From contig OY740772.1 in the NCBI GenBank assembly GCA_963513935.1, positions 16,276,098-16,340,097 on the forward strand: DNA of 64,000 nucleotides, written 5' to 3'. A program made the translations under genes and the position numbers. This DNA comes from Aphrophora alni. Its lineage: Eukaryota; Arthropoda; Insecta; Hemiptera; Aphrophoridae. Positions 11,561 to 23,111 of this stretch are shown in pieces (positions within the stretch are counted from its first letter, which is position 1; every line of letters starts with the position of its first letter). A model generated the notes under the pieces. It was not told where the DNA came from, made no database searches, and saw only the letters and a list, made by a program, of their open reading frames with translations.

Positions 11561-12063
11561 CAAAAAATACCTTTCAACATAATATAAAACAAGTTGATAG
11601 GTGCCATCGTGGTACTTACCAAGCCTCATCATGCAATGTAATACAACAAATACTCTAAACGTAATGTCCAAAAAGTTAGTTTCTTCAGCGTTGTTGGAAG
11701 TGTTAAATTGTATTGCTAGTTCAAGAAGTCTTACCCAGTAGGGTGAGTTTGTTTAAAACAGTTGTTACACAGGTTTTCTGAAGATCGTAATTGTGTATAT
11801 CCCTACTTTCTTGACGTCAGCTAGGTCCTAATGAGCCTCACAGTTGTGTAACTTTAAGAAGTCTACACTCGCTTCCATCATGTCAGTGTCTCAATCCACG
11901 CTTTGAAGATGTACTTATGTTAAAAAGCCTCCATTTGCTAAACTACGTGTTTAGCCACAGGATCTCGTAACTATACGAATTACATATTTCTTGGGAGGTC
12001 AGTGTTGGGAATTTTATTTTTGACAGTAACTTCACAGTTTGTTATCGTAGAGACGTCCGATTT

Positions 12064-12356
12064 GTACTGATGAGACCATTTGTCTGTGCGCGCGGCTCTG
12101 ACGCTACTAGCCGTTCTGTAAAAGTAGGGCTCGCTCACCCAACTATGTTTGTCTACCTTTCGCGACACATAATTACAGTTTACAAGATTTGTAGTGCATA
12201 TAGAAACATAATGTTTACAAACAACTCGAAGATACATTGAAGACAGGTGAATAATCTACGTCCGGCGCGCCGCGCGGGACCACATGTTTTTGGAAATGAG
12301 CGATAATCACTCCCCCCTTCCCCGCCGCGCGCACAGACAAATGGACCCATCAGTAC
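12064..12356. mobile_element. CpG-rich MITE-like element with 33-bp inverted ends
   Basis: 12064-12096 is the reverse complement of 12324-12356 with two mismatches in 33 bases. The shared inner word is GCCGCGCGCACAGACAAATGG. The element is about 293 bp and carries GC-rich segments (CCGGCGCGCCGCGCGGG near 12260) that stand out from the AT-rich surroundings. There is no ORF that makes sense. It is probably a non-autonomous DNA element. Confidence 0.65.
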
Positions 12357-12757
12357 CAATACATGCAGAATTGAAATCAGCAAATTTTTATCTAGTTTAG
12401 TGTGCTGTAAGTTGAAGGAAACACGAGATGTGAACGAAAAACTGTTTAATGGCTGCATTTTTACATTTTTAATTAAGTTTTTCTAATTTTCAATATGAGC
12501 ACATTATATTTCCCTATTCCAAATTTCATGTCTCTGTCTTAAATTTGTGTGCCGCTATCGTGCTCAGGCACAAGCACAACAGTACCGACGATTGGACGGA
12601 ATATAGAAAATCATTTTCTCCGTTTACTGAGGCCTTGAAACGTGAATATCAACAAACAAAGGAAGTCGAATATTTTGTGATTACCAAACTTGTCCTATAC
12701 TTGATTTTAAATTTATTAATATTAACGCTTCTACGTTTTAACCAGCTTGCTTTGTTA

Positions 12758-12983
12758 AATTAAATAATATTTCAAGTGAAAATTTTAACAATACTAGCTG
12801 TTAAAAATGTATAAGAGTTAAAATCAATAAATACATACGTAATGGTTGCAAGTTGAGTAAAATATTAATTTGGGAAGCGACTAGGATAGCTCAGTTGGTA
12901 GAGCATTGCAGCGTAAAGCCAAAGGTTCTGGGTTTAATTTCCAGTTTAGAGCGTATATTTTTCACTTGAAATATTATTTAATT
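12758..12983. mobile_element. 226-bp element with perfect 25-bp inverted ends enclosing a tRNA-like sequence
   Basis: 12758-12782 and 12959-12983 are exact reverse complements (AATTAAATAATATTTCAAG, then TGAAAA). The 176-base interior contains the tRNA-like stretch 12877-12953. It could be a foldback MITE that captured a tRNA-derived SINE or tRNA relic, or a real composite element. I see no clear target-site duplication. Confidence 0.7.
12877..12953 (+). pseudogene. tRNA-like sequence (tRNA relic or SINE head)
   Basis: It has an A-box (TAGCTCAGTTGG, 12887-12898), the D-arm continuation TAGAGCA, an anticodon-arm-like GCGTAAAGCCAAA stretch, and a B-box-like GGTTTAATTTCC near 12931. The anticodon stem is broken, the T-loop departs from TTCGA, and the acceptor stem does not close well. 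It is therefore unlikely to be a working tRNA. The A and B boxes could still direct RNA polymerase III. Confidence 0.6.
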
Positions 12984-13559
12984 ACCCTATACTTCATATA
13001 CTGGGAAATTAAAAGATTTTATTCTAAATTTATACTTTGAACGAAATTTTACTGGTTTATTACTTTTGCATATATGTACATAGTGTAGAGAAATTTATAA
13101 GATAGATTAAAAATCGAAGTCGAGGTTCTTAAGGATGTATCTCTTTTGGGATCCACCTCAATTTAATGATGTATCTCTGTCTAACGTCTATTGTTTATAC
13201 AGTGTGTTAAAATTTTACGTTTTTGTTCGAGAAGAGAACCGCCACTCACACATCGGTACCCAGTAGGTTTCCTAACCTAACTTAACCAACTTTACACATA
13301 ATATACGACTACAGACTTTATTGTTCTGGAGCACAATATAAGCTGATATCCTTCCAGATGGTGTCAAACATCTTCATCCTTGTTTCTACGACGCCACATG
13401 AATTCACATAAGTAGGAATCTAACAAATCTCTACTGGTTCCACATTCTTTCTGTTAAAATACTGTCCTTTAATACACGCCAACAGTGTTTCAGCTGTTCT
13501 GTCAGGTCAGGTTCTGTCAGTTCTATTTATGTCAACAGAAAAATTGTTTAAGAGTAGAG

Positions 13560-14060
13560 TTCTCTTCTTGATTAGATCCAATTTTAATAAAACTTGACAT
13601 TTGGACTTAATTTGACCATATGTCAGGATATTTCTATAACTCAAAATTTGGAGATATCCGCTACAAGACAAAAACACAAGAATTAGATTTTCTCAAAGTC
13701 GGCTGTATCGATTTTGATTAAATTTCGGTAAAATGTATCCTCTAAGTATTCAAACAAAACGCATTGATTCCAATCTATCCAAAATTCTGGTTATCGGTAA
13801 AATCCAAAATATCCGTTGTGTTAGAAAAGACATAATTTTTCAAATTTGCCTCTAACCAATTTTAGCAAGGTTAACTCAACCAGTATGGAACATTATTTGA
13901 AACACAAGTTGAACCTTTTTTGATTTTTTTTTTAATAATCTACAAAATTTAAAACACATCCATAGTTGATTTTCCCTTTTACTGGAAACTACAGAACGAA
14001 CATTTTTGGCCTAGTTTCGTTTGATTATTAATTTGATTGTAAATGGTTGCGTGGCACAAT
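13560..14060 (-). repeat. dispersed family F3-like copy, minus strand
   Basis: Phrases TTGACCATATGTCAGGATATT, CTCAAAATTTGGAG, then TCGATTTTGATTAAATTTCGG and a distal GGCACAATGTTTGTGC occur in the order seen in the reversed F3 copies at 6.4-7.0 and 35.5-36.0 kb. Degenerate. Confidence 0.35.
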
Positions 14061-14537
14061 GTTTGTGCAATTTTCTTGCACTGTTTAATTATTTTAGATA
14101 CACAAATTAGTTGTTTAGTAAGTTATGTTTAAACTACAGAGATATAAATGTATATTATCTAGTTTTATCATAGACACAACTTGTATATATTTATGGTTAA
14201 AAATTAGGATGACTGAAATTATAGTTTATTTAGACACTGAAGTTTATTTATTACTGAATTTATACTTCAAAGCATCTAGAAAGCTTTTCGCTTTAAACTC
14301 TGTAAACTTCTTCATACCACATCTATACTTAGTTAATACGATAGGGGTTTTTCTTATTAGTCAGTGTTTAACCGAATTTTAACCTTAAGTTGTATCCATC
14401 AAATTTTTTTTTTAAAATGAAACTTAAGGGAGAGAAAATAGAAGGGATGATTGTTTATCCATTAACTCTATAGTAATTTTTATTGAGGAATTTATAAACA
14501 TCTGTAATTAATAACATCTGGGTAAAAATTTCTTCTT

Positions 14538-15069
14538 ATGAAAAACAAATATACGTTTTTCAACTACACCAATCAAATAATATCAGCTGTTATTGATATA
14601 AACAAAAATAATATAACGCAAATTAAACTAAAGTGTGGTAAACTTGTTAAAGAAATGTTATTTGTTTTTAGAAAATATGGTATTTATCAATTCGTTTTAA
14701 CTAGCTTATATAATCTTTTAAAATGTGTTTTTTTTAAGTTTGTTAACAAATTTTGTTATGTTTTTCCATGAAGGTTTTAAGTTAATAAAACTAATTCTCA
14801 TTTTACTTTTAATAATAAAAATGCCTCCAATTAGAGGGAACAGAAACTTATACCGAAGGCGTGGTTATCACTACAACTACACAAGAATTATGCGTGGACT
14901 TAACAATGAGAAAACTAACATTGATTTGTATAAACGAGCACTAAGGATGACAGGCAAAGATATGCCATTTACAACTGGACCAATGAATGAAAACTTCAAA
15001 TCAATTTGCAACATTGTTTTTAAAAAAATATTTATATATAACAAAATATTGTTTACTGGTAAAGTTTAA
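14538..15069 (+). other. two adjacent short ORFs of unknown origin
   Basis: An AT-rich 77-codon ORF (14538-14771) overlaps a 114-codon ORF (14725-15069). An internal Met at 14821 starts a more protein-like segment, MPPIRGNRNLYRRRGY, basic and rich in Tyr/Asn. I do not recognise it. It is followed directly by a copy of family F5, so it may be the end of a mobile-element protein. Chance ORF is the main alternative. Confidence 0.2.
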
Positions 15070-15075
15070 TAATTT

Positions 15076-15180
15076 ACAATGAGCGTTAGGTTGACTTACT
15101 TAAGTCACATGGTGGGGGTCACAAAGTATATCCATTAGTCTGAACAATTAATTCTATTTGACTGAAATTGTTATAAAAAC
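15076..15180 (+). repeat. dispersed repeat family F5, copy 1
   Basis: Contains GAGCGTTAGGTTGACTTACTT, GTCACAAAGTATATCCATTAG and TCTGAACAATTA. The same landmarks recur at 15740-15905 and, inverted, at 24440-24545. Confidence 0.55.
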
Positions 15181-15739
15181 ATATTATATATTTCATTAAA
15201 AAATTTTAATGATAGCCAGTGAACCGGTTATGTAAAAAAATATGAGCTTTGTGGCAAACATTGTGTGAAATTTGGTTTTAATATCCCAATCCCTATTTGA
15301 GTTATAATTTGTTAATACAAACAGCTAGATAGAAGTAAAATGAAATATTTTTGGGTGTACAGTGTAATCATTTTATCTTTGCCACCATTGGCATCTCGTA
15401 AACTATTGTTCTGTCAAAATGTGAACTTTCATGGTAATTAATAATCTGTTTAGCAAACTTAGAAATGGCCGTCATTAATCAATATGGCGTCCAACTTTAA
15501 AATTTCTTCTAGAGCTACCTACATTTAAGGAATTTTCTTATGTTTGTTACGTCAAATCCTTATTCTATCTACAAACCGCAACCAATTTAACTTAATTAAA
15601 ATCAGGGTTAGATTTTTTTTTTATATACAACTATCTACTACATTTTTTATTTTGTATTAAGGACATAAATTTTATTTTGTATATATTTATGGATTTACAT
15701 TAGAATACTACTAATTTGTAGATACTAAAGTTTCTTTAT

Positions 15740-15905
15740 TATACAAATCACCCATGAAAGCACCTAGTGTGAATTGTGTAAGTTACTTTATGTCACATAA
15801 TGTTTAATATTCTGCCATTAGTGTTAGGTTGACCTATTTTGGTCATATGGTACAACCATTAGTCTGAAAAATTCTATTTGACTGACTGTTCTATGTATAA
15901 GTATT
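15740..15905 (+). repeat. dispersed repeat family F5, copy 2
   Basis: TATGTCACATAATGTTTAATA, TTCTGCCATTAGTGTTAGG, TTGACCTATTTTGGTCATATG and CATTAGTCTGAAAAATTC appear in order. It shares the whole block with the inverted copy at 24.5 kb and part of it with copy 1. Confidence 0.55.
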
Positions 15906-16394
15906 AAATACATTAAGATATAAGATAGTTTAAATTATTCTTTATGTTAACATTTTTATTTAGTTTCATTGTGTATCAATACTGACAAATCATTAAGACA
16001 GGAAATTTCGTATAGTTTTAAGGTATTTAATTTTAAATGGTACATATTCAGATTGTAGATGAAGCATCAGAGTTGGGATTCTGTATAATACACAGGTACC
16101 AATATAGATTTAGACCCTTATTCAAACATATAATTATTTTTTCAATAACGTTTTTCATGATACATGTTAACTTTTTGACCAACAACTACCGAAGTGACAT
16201 TTTTGGTGACGAGTAGTTTAAATTGATTTTCATTTGGCTTTGAAAATGGTTGTTTCAGGAAGTTCACTAATTCCACTTTGTATTTACAATATTTCTCTCT
16301 GATCGAATTCTGATAAATGCTATTGTGATTCATTGTAATATTTGTGTTACAAACTTAAACGTAAATTCTATAATTTTACCCTCAGTACACGTTG

Positions 16395-16560
16395 GTAAGT
16401 ACGGGCGTGGCAATTCCAAGATATCCTAGCTTGATTTACACTTTTTTCATGTAGTCTTAGGTTAGAATCCTCTCTTTCATCTTTCCTATCAGGTCTATTT
16501 TCATCAACTCTTGATCATTTTCTACCTTGACGCTGTTAAAGTAATCAACCACTAAGAGAC
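16395..16560 (-). repeat. family F2, minus-strand copy
   Basis: Reading in reverse gives the order GTTGATTACTTTAACAGCGTC, AAGGTAGAAAATGATCAAGAG, ACCTGATAGGAAAGATGAAAG and finally TGGAATTGCCACGCCCG. This follows the plus-strand F2 copies around 39.8-40.8 kb. Confidence 0.55.
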
Positions 16561-16849
16561 TTTATTTTATCTTCTTTTCTTTATTTTTGTATAGTATAAG
16601 TCTATAATGACTGAAAGATATTTTTGCCTTTAAACAGCACGAGGGAAAAATATTCAAATTGGTTATGCAAATATCGCACTATTCTAACCTAACCTAACTT
16701 GACAGATTCCTCGAGTATGGAAAATTTCACTAATATTGTTCGAGTAAAAATTTATAATAGTTGTAAACTAAAATCGTCTCTTTAAAAGTCAAGATATTTC
16801 AAGAGATATAATTTGTTTACATATGGAAGTTGGCTTATCAGTACGGAGG

Positions 16850-17040
16850 AAGAAAATGGGGAGTCTTTCCAAGGCCATTGTGATATCGATTTGACCCAGT
16901 TTCCATCGGTGCTAGGCCTAGCACCCACGTGCCACCTCATCCTTCCTCTCCTCTTCAATTGTCATGTGAGAAGAGATTGTTTCCTTACACGGTAACACGT
17001 ATTTTATGCATGGAGATAAAAGAAGAAAAGAGAAACCAAT
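16850..17040 (+). repeat. dispersed repeat family F1, copy 4
   Basis: TCTTTCCAAGGCCATTGTGA, ATATCGATTTGACCCAG, GGCCTAGCACCCACGTGCC, CAATTGTCATGTGAGAAGAG and TACACGGTAACACG. It is the best-preserved pair with the copy at 9570-9770. Confidence 0.65.
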
Positions 17041-17751
17041 TGTAAACTTATGGCAGAGATTTCACATATAAAACTTATATTTAGAAAGTATATTTTCATT
17101 ACTATTTAAATAAGTTTTATAGAGCATTATAAAAAAGTTTTAGAGAGGAATCAAATTAGATCTGCTTTCTAAATATAATCACTTTTTACATAAACGTAAT
17201 ATATAGAAAGTTATGTGATAGGTTGAAACATGGATATTGAGTTTTGTGGAGGTATATCCGTATTGAGGTCATCTAAGTCCACAAATGTTTTGTCTGTCTG
17301 TCATCTGTCGTTTGTGTAGTGATCCACGACCCAAACGTGTGGACCAATTGTAATCAAATTTGTTATATGGCATACTTTGACCACATCTATAACTTTTTTT
17401 TCCTTTTTTAAATAACTTAAAATTTTGGGTTAGCTGACATAAGAAAAAACACACAAAATTGTTTTTTTCTCAAAATAGTTCTAACATTTTTGATCAAACT
17501 TTATTTAAGCGTAGCCTCTAGGAAACCAAAGAAAACATATTTCGTCGTAATCTCTTCAAACAATGTCGATTGTAAGTTTTCCTTATAAAAAACAAAACAA
17601 TCGGACATGGGACTGTTTTAAAAAACGTTATCGGCTCAAATCGTCTCTTCCGATTCAAACTCTCGTAGGTTCAGAAATACCTAAGAACCATTTTGTCACT
17701 TTGAAGACCCCCTATTTTAACTAGGTACTAAGGAAAGAAGAAGAAGGGCGA

Positions 17752-17765
17752 TAGAGAGAGAGGGG

Positions 17766-17858
<93 letters not shown>
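17752..17858 (+). repeat. (GA)n microsatellite
   Basis: A GA tract of about 107 bases with a G-rich interruption near 17762-17770. The Ser-Leu frame across it is an artefact. Confidence 0.95.
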
Positions 17859-17859
<1 letters not shown>

Positions 17860-18860
17860 AACCATCTGGAAAATAATATCTGGGCTAAGACAGGGAAATT
17901 ATAATAGTAGAAGGCCAACATGCTGTATAAAAAGAAGTAAGAAGATTGACAGGGTTCCTATCAGTGCATTTTCCACATTTTAAGTGGTCTAACTTATTCC
18001 TCATTTTAGTCTGACTGACTGTGCCATCTGCTCTCGTCACCAAGGCACTGCCATCACAGACAAACATCACAATGAACGAAATGGAGGTCTTTTGATCAAA
18101 ATTCTGTCAACTGTGTAATCCCACACGATTTACGGGACTCACCCCATTTGTACAATAGTTCATTCGAGTTTTAAGTGTCCCAATATTTGCAATTTCTTGG
18201 GCTCCCCCCCCCCCCTAAAAAACATGGATTAAAGGTAAATTTAATATAAATTTAGTTGCGTTTATATAAATTTACAATCGAATATAAACCATTTTTGGGG
18301 GTTTATCCCCAAAAATAAAATTTTGAACTATATATACAGTAGTGATAATTTGTGCCCGTTTTCCTTAATTTTGGCGCTTTTCTTTAAAGTGTAAGTGTTA
18401 AACTGTAATGATCATTGGTGTCTCCGTTTTGATCTTTTAAAAATAATTTTATGTTTATGTTCGTAAACTGTTACGTATCGCCGGTTATTACTTTCTTTAG
18501 GTCTTTGTTAAAGTGAACATTTCCTTGTAAGGCGTTTGATTTTGTTGTAGTGTACTTTATTTACGTTTTCTTCAAGGATTGTACACTGAACTTTTTAATA
18601 TATTAAAAGGGAAAATTTCGAGACCAAAATACAGATCTAATAGTGTTCTAATTTACGCTCAAAGTGTTTAATATTTTTGTACATAGTGTTCTAATCTAAC
18701 TGCCAACACTTAATTTATAGTTAAAAACAGTTTTGTATTTGTATAATGAATATTATTCATGTACACACTATAAGAGCTGATTTTAAAAGTACAACTTTAT
18801 TACATTGTTTTATCTTATAGTTTAAGGATACTTTTATACAGAGTGTACCACGAAGACATC

Positions 18861-19631
18861 TACTGGTGAAAGTAAAGTTCATATGAACACATGCCATAAA
18901 ATGTTTAGTTGTATATCTAACCGCAATTTTGTGTTTTGAACAAAAATATCATATATTATAAATGATACAGACTTTTTGCATGCTACTTATCAAGACCCAA
19001 TTTGTAAAAAATATCAACACATTTCTTTTACTAATTTAAAATTGGCGGCCATTTAAAATGTTTAACATTGGTTATTTAAAAAACTGTTCATTTTTAAAAA
19101 ATCTACAAGAGACAAAAAGTTTTCTCTTTTACAACTAATAAAATTTCATTTTTACTGATTCTATACGTCAAAGAATAATCGAGTTATTGACATTGGAAAT
19201 CTTTTATTTAATTCTGAATAGATTGATTTAAATAAAGTCTATAAAACTTAAATAGAAACTTTAAAAAATGTGTTTTTTGTCCATAACGTGATTATCCTTT
19301 TATGTAGAGAATTTTTTTTTAAAGCATTTAATTTTGCGTTAAAAGAGGCTACATTCTAGTCTCTTGTACATTTTTTTTTTGTAAAATTAACGGTTTTCGA
19401 AAATCCTACGTTAAAACTTTTATATGCCCGCCATTTCGAAATGAATGAAGAAAATCGGTTGATAATTTTTCTCGAATTGGGTCTTTATAGCGCTTAGTAG
19501 CTTATTAAAGTTTAACTCCGTATCATGTGCCGTTTAGAATATATGATTTTTTTCGTTCAAAACACAAAATGGTGGTTAAAGAAGTAACAATTTTAGGGCA
19601 TATATTCATATGAACTTATTTTTCGCCAGTA
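18861..19631. mobile_element. 771-bp foldback element with ~360-bp arms
   Basis: The left arm starts TACTGGTGAAAGTAAAGTTC and the right arm ends GAACTTATTTTTCGCCAGTA, which is its reverse complement with changes. Inner blocks also pair: GTGTTTTGAACAAAAATATCA with TGATTTTTTTCGTTCAAAACAC, and CAAGACCCAATTTG with CGAATTGGGTCTTTATA. Only about 70 bases separate the arms. There is no ORF. The arms have diverged by point changes and indels. Confidence 0.75.
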
Positions 19632-20865
19632 TAATAAGAGGCGGACATAAGAATTGTACTTGAACTGACCAGGATTTCTTTTCATAACTGTGTTTTGTAC
19701 TATAAAAACTTCTTATTTTGTACTGAGTACTTTAGGCTAACAGTGACCAAGATTTCGTTTCATAAGTCTGTTTTGACTGTGTACATAACGTCAAATGTGT
19801 ATTTAGGCTCTTCTTTACTTTTTTAATACACATAAAACGTTATGTGTTATAATGTTTTAAATAACAACGACCTCCAAACGGAGCGATTTTAGTTACATAA
19901 CATTCCTTCAAGTGAATCTGAGATAGGCCTAAGAAGCCTGAAACTGCAGTGATCCTGATATAATTAACAGTGGATTAGTGAAACGTACCAGAAAGAGGTA
20001 ACACAAAATTATTTAAATTACGTTTTTAGTAAATATACGCGTTTTGACAATTTTTTGTAACCAAGCCTTTAATTTGACACAACGTTGTACCTCTAAAAAT
20101 ATAAATATATATATTTATATATATATATATATATAAATTTGCAACTTTTGAAAATTTATTTTCAAAAAATAAGAAATGTGTATTAAACTTGGAAATTTTG
20201 ATAAGCAAACTTTCCATTAAACACAACGGTGTACCTCTGAAAAATAAGTTTGATTATTAAATTCTTATTATATTTCATCGTATACAGTAAACGTTACCAT
20301 ATTTTTAATTAAAAAGTTTCGATATATCGCGATCTAAAACTTTTTTTTCACTTGACAAAGATCAAACTATTTTTCCACTGGATTATGCATTATTGTACTG
20401 GTTTAGTATTAATACAGATTAATAACTTCTTATCTTACTTACTCGTAAATTTTAAACGTAATGTTTTGTAATTAAAAGTTTATCATTGTATGTAATACGA
20501 AAAAAATCTCCACACTTCGTGATAATCCTAGAGTTGGTTTTAAAACTCAGTTTTTTCAACGTTATTAACATTTCGTATTGATGTTCTTATTAGTATAACA
20601 TTATAATATTGTCGTAACTCAAAATTTGGGGGAGTGGCCCCAAAATTTGAAAATTCGACGGGGCGGCCAAAAATTGAAAATATTTAAGTAGTCAATATCC
20701 AAGTTATTTTAATAAAAAAAGTCACGAATATTATGGATTTTAGCAAGTTGACCAGATTTTCTTTGACTCTGGTCTGTCTGTCTGTCTGTCTGTCTTTGAG
20801 GGAAGTGCCACGGTGAAGTCAGGGAGTGGCACAGACAGACAGATGTGAATGAGACATAGTACATT

Positions 20866-21243
20866 CAATTCAATTCCATTCCATTTATTGCTGTGATATT
20901 GTACTCTTAATAATAACATAGCATTGTCAATCAATATTAAAATAACATTATATACATAGTATACATACTTACAAACTAAATAAAACATTAAAAAACAAGG
21001 TACAAGTAACAACGGTAATAATAAAAATAGACATATAAACCAAGATAAGTAATTTTAGAAATAATAAAATAAGTTAATCAATCAAATGTAAACACTAATT
21101 ACTATTATAACAGGAAATTCACAAATAAATAATTGATAAAATACGAAAGCATTTTTACTCTTTATAGTTTTGAATATTTTTAAGGCTTTCCGAGAGTTTG
21201 TTGAAAAATGCAACCCCAGCTTGTGTGGTAGCTTTTTATACTT
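20866..21243 (-). pseudogene. LINE 3' end: C-terminal fragment, 3' UTR and short repeat tail
   Basis: On the minus strand, just before the 53-bp array, a frame reads KLGLHFFNKLSESLKNIQNY. This resembles the G.(R/K)(L/F)(F/Y)NKLPxxIKN motif near the end of many jockey/CR1-type LINE reverse transcriptases. An AT-rich non-coding stretch follows, ending in AATAAATGGAATGGAATTG and AATTGAATG, the tail style of these elements. It is 5' truncated. Confidence 0.55.
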
Positions 21244-21798
21244 ACTCGTCTGGCTATCTTCAAGAATTATTCTCCCTGGAAGCTCTTACTCGAAAAGTCC
21301 ATTTCGCTGTCTTCAAGAAATATTCTCCCAGGAAGCTCTTACTCGCCAAGTTCGTCTGGCTATCTTCAAGAATTATTCTCCCAGGAAGCTCTTACTCGCC
21401 TAGTCCGTCTGGCTATCTTCAAGAATTATTCTCCCAGGAACCTCTTACTCGAAAAGTCCATTTCGCTGTCTTCAAGAAATATTCTCCCAGGAAGCTCTTA
21501 CTCGCCAAGTTCGTCTGGCTATCTTCAAGAATTATTCTCCCAGGAAGCTCTTACTCGCCTAGTCCGTCTGGCTATCTTCAAGAATTATTCTCCCAGGAAC
21601 CTCTTACTCGCCAAGTCCATCTGGCTATCTTCAAGAATTATTCTCCCAGGAAGCTCTTACTCGAAAAGTCCATTTCGCTGTCTTCAAGAAATATTCTCCC
21701 AGGAAGCTCTTACTCGCCAAGTTCGTCTGGCTATCTTCAAGAATTATTCTCCCAGGAAGCTCTTACTCGCCAAGTCCGTCTGGCTATCTTCAACAATT
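21243..21798 (+). repeat. 53-bp tandem array with higher-order structure
   Basis: About ten copies of a 53-base unit (GGCTATCTTCAAGAATTATT, CTCCCAGGAAGCTCTTACTC, then a variable 13-base part). The variable part alternates in a repeating order: A (GAAAAGTCCATTT), B (GCCAAGTTCGTCT), C (GCCTAGTCCGTCT), so the array reads roughly A-B-C-A-B-C-D-A-B-D. Because 53 is not divisible by three, one frame cycles through all three registers. None contains a stop, giving a 206-codon ORF (21198-21818) whose protein repeats every 53 residues. Confidence 0.9.
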
Positions 21799-22544
21799 CC
21801 TACAGCACCTTCCCTTGATCAGTCTTAGCCCACTGACCAACCCTAGGGTTTATATATCATTGTAGCATAATGAAGTCTTCCTTGCTTGCAAGGTAATCAA
21901 TTTCATCACTTTTCCAGGTCTGTCACAATAATTGTTGTCATTCTGGCTTCCTAAAAAGAACTTAGACTATATTCCTAACTAAAACTTTCCTAATTCCTAA
22001 CAAAAGACTCCTATAGATGCAAATTCCCCAAATAAGTGGAAGTAGGGGGGGGGATATAACAGATCTTTCGAAGTCGCATTGTAAATTTACCACAATAACA
22101 AAGTGTATATAGAAATTCCAAAGCATAATATTATTGATTAGAAACCTACACACGAGGCAGGCAATCTCAAAACATGATTGAGTGTATCTACTTTCCAAGA
22201 ATTTCCAATTTTGTAAAATCAATCTAAGTCGACACTCAAAGTTTTACTTTACGGTTTAAAAAACAGTATTTTATTTTGAGAATATATGAATAATGTATTT
22301 TAAGTGGCAATCATACAGTATTTCGCTAGTCCTTTGCGTGTCCTAACCAATTACTGAGCATTGTTATAAATATCTAAAGCATGAAAAGGTTTGTGAGTTT
22401 TATTTCGTCAATACATGACACTTCTGTCGACAATGTGGCAAACTAAAATAAATTTAATTACAGAATTTTGGAGTGTTGTAATTTCGAGATATAATCGTTT
22501 TATTATTATTAACAAATTTTATCTTTTAAAAAACCAAGTTGAGT

Positions 22545-23075
22545 TATTTGACGCTGTTTCACCGAGCACGGCATTTACTAGAGAAGGGTTCATTTTTTCC
22601 TAACCCAGACTGTTCATAGCAAGGAACAGCTGACTGGGTATCTAGGTTGAGCAGACCACGCTAGTTATACAGGCAGAAGGGAAGATTCCGTACACTCAGA
22701 TAGACCTGGTGTTAGTGGAGGTCGTTTTGCGTTAATTTATGTTTTCAAACTATTTTCCAAATTACACTGTTGTTTAATAATTAATCAAAGCCGTGAGATT
22801 TTACCACATTCCCATCCCCAATACGGATGCGTTAATTTATTGTCTAAATCAAGACGAGTTTGAGAATGGGTAACGCCTAAAGTCAACTCTGTTCTTAATT
22901 GGTTTGATGTGTGAGTGTTTAATTAGTAATTAACTTTAATTAGGTAATATATTATAAATTAAATTCATCTATTCAAAGTTGGGTATCCTATGGTGCATGG
23001 ACAGATATGAGAGTGAGTGCTTTAAACTTTAAAATGGGCTTGGGCCAAAAGCAGTATCGTTTCCAAAATGTTGAT
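22545..23075 (+). repeat. ~510-bp dispersed repeat, copy A
   Basis: Collinear with 34930-35470 in the same orientation: TAACCCAGACT, GGTTGAGCAGACCACGCTAG, GCGTTAATTTATTGT, GGTTTGATGTGTGAGTGTTT, GGGTATCCTA.TGGTGCATGG and a final GGGCTTGGGC. There is no ORF. The 34-bp array follows it directly in this copy but not in copy B. Confidence 0.7.
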
Positions 23076-23111
23076 CGTAAGCTAGGAATTATTATAACGT
23101 TGCAGTTTCAA

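Noticed and set aside
12877..12953. Functional tRNA gene
   Set aside because: The anticodon stem and T-loop are broken and the acceptor stem does not pair, so it was kept only as a tRNA-like relic.
16680..16700. Interstitial telomere from CCTAACCTAAC-type words (also at 13270 and 37605)
   Set aside because: Only two or three units occur each time. Such short runs are common in insect DNA and do not show a telomere fusion.
17885..18070. Second DUF4817-like fragment sharing NLLTSFYT with the antisense frame at 25.1 kb
   Set aside because: The shared residues are in an antisense frame. The sense translation shows no clear TGS or GRP motif.
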